Source of the DNA: Alphaproteobacteria bacterium
GTDB lineage: Bacteria > Pseudomonadota > Alphaproteobacteria > Rickettsiales > JAIXRX01
DNA length: 18,950 bases
Assembly: GCA_027485005.1 (NCBI GenBank)
Contig: JAIXRX010000117.1
Location: 1 to 18,950, forward strand
Reading direction: 5' to 3'
The notes under the pieces were generated by a model. That model was not told the DNA's origin. It searched no databases and saw only the letters and a list, made by a program, of their open reading frames with translations. The position numbers and the translations under genes are program-made. This document shows, piece by piece, positions 14,263 to 18,950 of this stretch (position 1 is its first letter; each line of letters opens with the position of its first letter).

Positions 14263-14277
14263 TTAAATTACACTTAA
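14263..14277. promoter_or_regulatory. CtrA-like box TTAA-N7-TTAA upstream of the curlin-like operon
   Basis: TTAA (14263-14266), seven bases, TTAA (14274-14277): the spacing of the CtrA full site known from Caulobacter. It lies just upstream of the candidate -35. Further TTAA half sites are at 14222, 14241 and 14251. The region is AT-rich, so a chance match is possible. Confidence 0.45.
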
Positions 14278-14581
14278 AAACTTCATGTAAATGTCGTCAG
14301 AATGTAAAAAATACGTAACAATAATCTGTGTCGAAAGTAAATTATAACAAAGGCTTGCGCGACTTTTAGCAGATATCGAGCGATAGGCTCGCTGAAAAAA
14401 GATTTCTCAGAAATAATTTTTTATTTTCTTTTTAAGTGGGCGTGAACATTGATTTTATCTCTTTTCGCCGTTGACCATTTTTTATCATAAACGAGAAGGA
14501 GTAGAATCAATATCCACCCCCCTTAAATTATCTCTCAGTTTTTGATACGCAAGGCGACGCTAGATCTTTTTGATAAACCTA

Positions 14582-14610
14582 CTGAAATGTTTTGATTTTT
14601 CTGTTATAAA
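14582..14610 (+). promoter_or_regulatory. candidate promoter of the ceramidase-like gene
   Basis: CTGAAA (14582-14587), 17 bp, then TATAAA (14605-14610) with a TG one base before it (extended -10), 43 bp upstream of the ATG. Confidence 0.45.
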
Positions 14611-14653
14611 TAGAAAAGACTAAAAAACAAAAAATGACAGGGGCGAGAATTTC

Positions 14654-15391
14654 ATGGTGGATAAAGGGCTGATTGATGCCTTATTTCATGCGCATGAGCA
14701 TATTGACGAATATTGCGAGCGCCTGACACCAGGCCTGTGGGCCGAGCCCGTCAATGCCATCACCAATTTTTGCATTATTTTTGCAGGCCTTTACATCATG
14801 CGGCTTTATTGGCGCGATATTTATGGCCGTCACAAAAAACATTATCCGTCTTTTTTGTTTCTTTCGGTGCTGGTGGTATTGCTGGGCGTGGGCAGTTTGT
14901 TGTGGCACACTTTCGCTAATGGCTGGTCGCTCTGGGCGGACATGCTGCCGATTATTCTGCTGATTTATTTTTTCCAATGGAACGTGCTGCGCAAAGTTTT
15001 CCGCTGGAGCCGTAAAGAGGTCGGGGTATATTTGGTGCTATTTACCCTTGCTAATATTGCGCTCACCCGAATTTTTGGGGAGGCGGCGCTGAATGGTTCG
15101 ATTATTTATGCGCCGGCAGTGGGCGCACTCATCTGGTTTGGGGTGATGATGAAGCAGGAGAAAAAGCGCGGTGCGAATTATATGATTTTGGCGGTCTTTA
15201 CTTTTTTAGCGGCCATTACCTTCCGCACCTTTGATGCAGCCGTCTGCGATTATTTCCCCATCGGCACGCATTTTATGTGGCATGTGGGTAATTCGGTGCT
15301 GGTGCTGTTTTTGGCCAAAGCCCTCATTCTGGGCTATATTGGTCATGCGCCAAAGCGCGTCAAACCCACCAAACGTGGCCTGACCATGTAA
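14654..15391 (+). CDS. alkaline-ceramidase-family integral membrane hydrolase
   Basis: 245 residues with about seven hydrophobic segments. The family (ceramidase, CREST superfamily) comprises zinc-dependent membrane amidases that cleave ceramide to a sphingoid base and fatty acid. The expected metal ligands are present: H85 in GSLLWHTFA, D96 in WADMLPI, and H206 and H210 in the HFMWH motif (HxxxH). The N-terminal DEYCERLTPGLWAEPVNAITN (18-38) resembles the calcium-binding WCExxxxxxxxAExxNxxSN region of human ACER3. RTFDAAVCD (191-199) is also conserved. An AGGGG ribosome site (14639-14643) precedes the ATG. It stands alone, facing away from the curlin-like operon and convergent with rho. The true bacterial substrate, whether ceramide or another lipid amide, cannot be read from sequence. 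Confidence 0.88.
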   Translation: MVDKGLIDALFHAHEHIDEYCERLTPGLWAEPVNAITNFCIIFAGLYIMRLYWRDIYGRHKKHYPSFLFLSVLVVLLGVGSLLWHTFANGWSLWADMLPIILLIYFFQWNVLRKVFRWSRKEVGVYLVLFTLANIALTRIFGEAALNGSIIYAPAVGALIWFGVMMKQEKKRGANYMILAVFTFLAAITFRTFDAAVCDYFPIGTHFMWHVGNSVLVLFLAKALILGYIGHAPKRVKPTKRGLTM

Positions 15392-15458
15392 CGGCGCTAC
15401 ATGACCGAAGCCAAGCTCCGCTGATCAACAACTCCACAGAAGAAAATAAACGCTACGC

Positions 15459-16724
15459 CTATGAGTTCATTTTGGAGAAGAACTCTTCATTGCTCTTCGT
15501 CCCATCTAGCTTATCGAGTAGGAATTCCATCGCGTCCATCGGGCCCATGGGGTTGATGATGCGGCGCATGACCCAGATTTTAGCAAGCGTACCTTTATCA
15601 TAGAGCAAATCTTCTTTGCGGGTGCCTGATTTGGTGATGTCAATCGCGGGGAAGACGCGCTTATCAGAGAGTTTACGGTCCAGCACGATTTCTGAGTTGC
15701 CGGTGCCTTTGAATTCTTCAAAGATCACCTCGTCCATACGCGAGCCCGTGTCGATGAGTGCCGTGCCGATGATGGTGAGGCTGCCGCCATTTTCAATGTT
15801 ACGCGCTGCACCAAAGAAGCGTTTCGGGCGCTGCAAGGCATTCGCGTCCACGCCACCCGTCAGCACTTTACCGCTGCTTGGCACCACCGTGTTGTAAGCG
15901 CGGGCAAGGCGGGTAATAGAATCGAGCAAAATCACCACGTCTTTTTTATGCTCAACAAGGCGCTTGGCTTTTTCAATCACCATTTCGGCGAGTTGCACGT
16001 GGCGGGTCGCTGGCTCGTCAAACGTCGAGGATACGACTTCGCCTTTCACACTGCGCTGCATGTCTGTTACCTCTTCAGGGCGCTCATCAATCAGTAAGAC
16101 AATCAGATACACTTCAGGGTGATTCGCAGCAATGGAGTGCGCGATATTTTGCAACAACACCGTTTTACCGGTGCGTGGCGGCGCGGTAATCAGGGCGCGC
16201 TGGCCTTTGCCGAGTGGCGCCACAATGTCGACCACGCGCATGGAGCGGTCTTTTTTGTCTTTCAACTGGGTCAGGTCCACTTCCAGATGCAGGCGCGACT
16301 CGGGGTAAAGCGGAATCAGATTGTCGAAGTTCACTTTTTGGCGGGCCACTTCAGGATCGTCAAAATTGATTTTAATAATAGCGTCCATCGCAAAATAGCG
16401 CTCGCCTTCTTTGGGAGAGCGCAGCTCGCCTTCCACCGTATCGCCGGTGCGCAGCATGTGGCGTTTCACAAATTTGGGCGCAACGTAAATGTCGTCCGCA
16501 CCCGGAAGATAATTCGCCTCAGGGGAGCGCAAAAAACCAAACCCTTCCTGCATGACCTCAATCACACCCTCGCCGGTAATGACCTCGTCTTTTTCGGCCA
16601 TGCTTTTCAAAATCGCAAAAATAATTTCCTGCTTGCGCATGGAGCCAGCATTTTCAATCGCTAAACCTTCCGCCAGAGCAAAGAGTTCATCGGGACGTTT
16701 GCGTTTAAGTTCTTGAATTTTCAT
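15459..16724 (-). CDS. rho: transcription termination factor Rho
   Basis: 421 residues, the standard length. Rho is a hexameric RNA helicase that terminates transcription at unstructured C-rich RNA. The order is: N-terminal helical domain (about 1-47), cold-shock-like RNA-binding domain with GEGVIEVMQEGFGFLRS (51-67), P-loop APPRTGKT (181-188), Walker B VVILLDSITRLARAYN, the Q-loop region GGVDANALQRPKRFFGAARN and the R-loop with KGTGNSEIVLDRKLSDKR. The start at 16724 gives the normal N-terminus MKIQELK; the open frame continues upstream to 16868, but that extension has no family resemblance. The ribosome site is weak. Rho often autoregulates through its leader; nothing here shows this directly. 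It is convergent with the ceramidase-like gene and divergent from mipZ. Confidence 0.98.
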   Translation of the reverse strand: MKIQELKRKRPDELFALAEGLAIENAGSMRKQEIIFAILKSMAEKDEVITGEGVIEVMQEGFGFLRSPEANYLPGADDIYVAPKFVKRHMLRTGDTVEGELRSPKEGERYFAMDAIIKINFDDPEVARQKVNFDNLIPLYPESRLHLEVDLTQLKDKKDRSMRVVDIVAPLGKGQRALITAPPRTGKTVLLQNIAHSIAANHPEVYLIVLLIDERPEEVTDMQRSVKGEVVSSTFDEPATRHVQLAEMVIEKAKRLVEHKKDVVILLDSITRLARAYNTVVPSSGKVLTGGVDANALQRPKRFFGAARNIENGGSLTIIGTALIDTGSRMDEVIFEEFKGTGNSEIVLDRKLSDKRVFPAIDITKSGTRKEDLLYDKGTLAKIWVMRRIINPMGPMDAMEFLLDKLDGTKSNEEFFSKMNS

Positions 16725-17078
16725 GGGAAAGACTCGTTGGATAAAGGATGACTGCGTTTTTATTGGGGAATTTCGTGCGGCGCATAATATGCGCGAACCT
16801 GCATTGAAAAAAGCAGCGTCTGACGAAAAGGGGGGAGATGCAGCGCCGGATATTCTGACGCAACGCAATTATTATTAACTAATTCATTCGGTTTTGTCAA
16901 ATGTTTCTGCGATGAGTGAGGCCAGAAGGCCGAGCCAGCCATCAGCCATGCGCCATGTGGGCGACAGAATGTCGCGATAGTGTTCGCCACGGTAAAATCT
17001 TGCGTTAGCGTGGCCAATATGTTACGGCTGTTTTATCCCCAAAACATGCAAATAATTGCACACACTGTAGGTAATGAT
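16725..17078. other. 354-bp divergent intergenic region between rho and mipZ
   Basis: No convincing gene. It contains a candidate rho promoter around 16784 and two short perfect inverted repeats with 3-nt centres: GCGCAT/ATGCGC (16780-16794) and GCGACA/TGTCGC (16961-16975). A clear mipZ promoter was not found. Confidence 0.5.
16784..16812 (-). promoter_or_regulatory. possible rho promoter
   Basis: On the minus strand a good -10 TATTAT (16789-16784) lies within the inverted repeat GCGCAT/ATGCGC. The hexamer 17 bp upstream is only T-rich, so the -35 is poor. It would give a leader of about 50 nt. Confidence 0.3.
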
Positions 17079-18341
17079 ATGAACGCTGCTGGCCCTTCTT
17101 TTGGTGCTCCTAAGAAAACGCACATTATTGTCATTGGTAATGAAAAAGGCGGTTCTGGCAAAACCACCACCACTATGCACCTCATTGTGGCATTGCTGCG
17201 CCTTGGCTTTAAAATCGGCTCGATTGATATTGATTCTCGCCAGCGTTCGCTCTCGCGCTATATTGAAAATCGCAAAAACACCATGACCAATCATGGCGCC
17301 AGCCTGCCGTTGCCGCAGCATTTTGTGGTGCAGCGCAGCCCATTTAACGTGCTGGACGAAGCTGAGGCCGATGAGCGCGAACGTCTGACCAGTGCGCTTA
17401 AAGTGCTTATGGCAGAAAATGATTTTATTGTTATCGACAGCCCTGGGTCGGACACGTACTTGTCCCGTCTGGCACATTCATATGCCGACACCATCATCAC
17501 TCCGATCAATGATAGCTTCGTTGATTTGGACGTGTTGGCCAATGTGGATGGCAATACCCTGAAAATTGTCAAACCAAGTATTTACAGCGAAATGGTGTGG
17601 GAGCAAAAATTGCTGCGCGCCAAGCGTGACGGCGGCTCGATTGAGTGGATCGTGATGCGTAACCGTTTAAGCAATATCGATGCGCGCAATAAGCGCTTCA
17701 TGACCCAAGTGTTGAACGAACTCGCTCGCCGTATTGGTTTCCGTGCGGCTCCCGGTTTTTCTGAGCGTGTGATTTTCCGCGAAATGTTTCTGCAAGGTCT
17801 GACGGTGCTGGACGTGATGGATACGGGCGGTTCTGCCAGCGTGTCCTTGTCCCACATTGCTGCTCGTCAAGAAGTGCGCGATTTGCTCAAAACCCTACGT
17901 ATTCCGAAAGTGGATGAGCGCGTGGCAGAAATGCGCGCGCGAGAAACCGGGCATGAAGCTTCCAATAGTGAGCAGCCTGCTCCTGTGACAGCAGAAGTAA
18001 AGCCTTCAGCGCCAGCTCCAACCCCAACCCCAACTCCAACGCCTGTGGCCGCCAAGCCGCCGGTCATTGGTGGCGCGCCTGTGAGCGCAGAAAAAGAAGC
18101 GCTACAGGTTTCTCCTGCTGCCTACAAAGCGGCCACCCGCCCCACTGAGCCAGAAACAGAGGCGCATGAATCGATGCGTGAAGCGACGAATGCTCCGATG
18201 ACGTCGGCGGGTTCGGCCATCCGTTCGGCTGCTGCGGCAGCGCTTCGCAATGCGTCGGGCAATTTGCCGTGGCGTTCTGCGGCCGAGCCAACCACGCCGG
18301 AAACACCCCCAAGCAAACCGTCGCTGGAAAAAGCGTCGTAA
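17079..18341 (+). CDS. mipZ: MipZ-type division-site-positioning ATPase with long C-terminal tail
   Basis: 420 residues from ATG 17079. MipZ is a ParA/MinD-superfamily ATPase that is recruited by ParB at parS and, as an ATP dimer, inhibits FtsZ, confining the Z ring to mid-cell. The deviant Walker A KGGSGKTT is at 23-30, SIDIDSRQRSLSRYIENR at 48-65 corresponds to MipZ's IDLDLRQRTxxRFxENR, Walker B is FIVIDSPG (116-123), and RNRLSNIDARNKR and GFSERVIFREMFLQGLTVLD (226-245) are MipZ signatures. The chosen start has TAGG 7 nt upstream; in-frame ATGs at 17019 and 17046 lack ribosome sites. After about residue 276 comes a Pro/Ala/Thr-rich tail of about 144 residues, whereas MipZ proteins I know end near 270-300. 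The J-domain gene follows after 9 nt. Confidence 0.92.
   Translation: MNAAGPSFGAPKKTHIIVIGNEKGGSGKTTTTMHLIVALLRLGFKIGSIDIDSRQRSLSRYIENRKNTMTNHGASLPLPQHFVVQRSPFNVLDEAEADERERLTSALKVLMAENDFIVIDSPGSDTYLSRLAHSYADTIITPINDSFVDLDVLANVDGNTLKIVKPSIYSEMVWEQKLLRAKRDGGSIEWIVMRNRLSNIDARNKRFMTQVLNELARRIGFRAAPGFSERVIFREMFLQGLTVLDVMDTGGSASVSLSHIAARQEVRDLLKTLRIPKVDERVAEMRARETGHEASNSEQPAPVTAEVKPSAPAPTPTPTPTPVAAKPPVIGGAPVSAEKEALQVSPAAYKAATRPTEPETEAHESMREATNAPMTSAGSAIRSAAAAALRNASGNLPWRSAAEPTTPETPPSKPSLEKAS
18018..18041 (+). repeat. short hexanucleotide repeat (CCAACN x4) inside mipZ
   Basis: Four consecutive CCA-ACN codon pairs encode (Pro-Thr)4 in the MipZ tail. Unit changes would keep the reading frame, so the tail could vary in length without inactivating the gene. 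Confidence 0.8.
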
Positions 18342-18350
18342 CGAGGGGCT

Positions 18351-18764
18351 GTGATTTTTCTTTTTATTGGCTTAGCGTTGCTGGTGGCTTATGCCATCTG
18401 GCGTTTTGAGCCGCGCTGGCCACCCCTCAAACAAATCCTTTCAGCGGCGGGTATCACCGCCTTTGTCGTCTTTATGCTGCGGGTAGGGCTTGGCCGATTG
18501 CTTGGCGTGCTGGGTATTCTTTCGGCCTTTGCGCCCATCATTAATCATCTCTATTTCAAACGCGCCGCCAATTCTTCTGCTGCACCTGCTGCCATCACGC
18601 GCAAGGATGCCGCGGAACTTTTAGGGGTGGATGAAGCCGCGACGGAAGAAGAGATAGAGGCTGCTTACCGCAAACTCATGACGCGCGTGCACCCCGACAC
18701 AGGCGGTTCCGCTGTCCTCGCCCGCCAGCTTAATGCTGCGCGAGATGTATTGCTCAGCAAATAA
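18351..18764 (+). CDS. small membrane-anchored J-domain (DnaJ-like) protein
   Basis: 137 residues, GTG start with GAGGGG directly upstream, 9 nt after mipZ, so the two are almost certainly co-transcribed. Two hydrophobic segments (about 2-17 and 30-64) anchor the protein in the inner membrane. A C-terminal J domain (about 83-137) contains the catalytic HPD at 114-116 in RVHPDTGGS, preceded by LLGVDEAATEEEIEAAYRKLM. J proteins stimulate DnaK-type Hsp70 ATPase; this C-terminal membrane J-domain layout resembles mitochondrial Tim14/Pam18 and its alphaproteobacterial relatives. The client is unknown. The J domain is short and lacks the Gly/Phe and zinc regions of true DnaJ, so it is not DnaJ itself. 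Confidence 0.88.
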   Translation: MIFLFIGLALLVAYAIWRFEPRWPPLKQILSAAGITAFVVFMLRVGLGRLLGVLGILSAFAPIINHLYFKRAANSSAAPAAITRKDAAELLGVDEAATEEEIEAAYRKLMTRVHPDTGGSAVLARQLNAARDVLLSK

Positions 18765-18819
18765 TTTCACGAACTCTTTCTAGACGTGTGCGCGTACATT
18801 CGCTACAACAGCCCCATGC

Positions 18820-18896
<77 letters not shown>

Positions 18897-18950
18897 CCGC
18901 TTTTGTAGCGCTACCTAATGGGTGGGGAAATAGAGCATCTCGGTATTGTA

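Larger units (their letters stand above)
14151..14653. other. 503-bp AT-rich divergent control region between the curlin-like operon and the ceramidase-like gene
   Basis: I find no gene here. It holds a candidate curlin promoter with a CtrA-like box (14226-14277), an inverted repeat in the predicted leader (14180-14218), a candidate promoter for the ceramidase-like gene (14582-14610), a short hairpin CGAGC/GCTCG (14377-14391), and an AT-rich inverted repeat in which an A6 run (14395-14400) and ATTTCT are mirrored by AGAAAT and a T6 run (14417-14422). An AAGGAG sequence at 14496-14501 has no start codon in range. Confidence 0.6.

Noticed and set aside
14496..14501. AAGGAG ribosome-site-like sequence in the intergenic region
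   Set aside because: The next 15 bases contain a stop (TAG) and no start codon.
15385..15403. CATGTA/TACATG inverted repeat after the ceramidase-like gene
   Set aside because: Only 6 bp, AT-containing, without a T-tract on either strand; not convincing as a terminator.
16725..16868. Upstream extension of rho
   Set aside because: The sequence has no Rho similarity, and MKIQELK is the normal start.
16789..16878. 29-codon + strand reading frame between rho and mipZ
   Set aside because: No ribosome site at proper distance, low-complexity product, and it overlaps the possible rho promoter.
16884..17021. Minus-strand frame with protein-like text (GEHYRDILSPTW...) upstream of rho
   Set aside because: No ATG, GTG or TTG start until 22 codons before the stop, and no recognised family; at most a gene remnant.
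16725..17078. Replication origin between rho and mipZ
   Set aside because: A few TTATCC-like sequences occur, but there is no cluster of proper DnaA boxes and no distinct AT-rich unwinding element.

Overview
The window is ordinary chromosomal DNA of a Gram-negative alphaproteobacterium, probably lying close to the replication origin. This rests on the gene order mnmG-rsmG-parA-parB with canonical parS sites, the opposite-strand block DUF3576 lipoprotein-leuS-lptE-holA, a MipZ-type division ATPase, an outer-membrane porin and a CtrA-like box. I cannot place the genus. Base composition looks moderate, with a visibly AT-richer stretch around 13.1-14.65 kb.

Layout. 1-4046 (+): 3' part of mnmG, then rsmG, parA and parB. 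Three perfect parS palindromes sit inside the coding sequence of mnmG (two) and rsmG (one). 4254-9943 (-): an apparent operon transcribed from a good promoter at 9974-10002, in the order DUF3576 lipoprotein, leuS, lptE, holA, then an orphan type IV prepilin that may have its own promoter. leuS carries an in-frame palindromic insert resembling Rickettsia palindromic elements. 10027-11219 (-): a porin with a clear intrinsic terminator. 11461-12135 (+): YggS-type PLP protein, ending tail to tail with the next gene. 12132-14150 (-): two consecutive secreted curlin-repeat (functional-amyloid-like) proteins separated by a 12-bp hairpin, followed by a 503-bp AT-rich control region. 14654-15391 (+): alkaline-ceramidase-family membrane hydrolase. 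15459-16724 (-): transcription terminator Rho. 17079-18764 (+): mipZ with an unusually long Pro/Ala-rich tail, then a small membrane-anchored J-domain protein. 18820-18896 (+): tRNA-Arg(UCU).

How the genes work together. parS, ParA and ParB segregate the origin, and MipZ, about 13 kb away, is the ParB-responsive FtsZ inhibitor, so the DNA sites and three proteins that couple segregation to division lie in one window. LptE, the porin, the DUF3576 lipoprotein, the curlin-like pair and the ceramidase-like enzyme all concern the envelope or cell surface. The least conventional material is the curlin-like pair with its possible CtrA-controlled promoter, the palindromic insert in leuS, and the parS sites read as protein. 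Promoters, the CtrA box and hairpins were found by eye and remain inferences.
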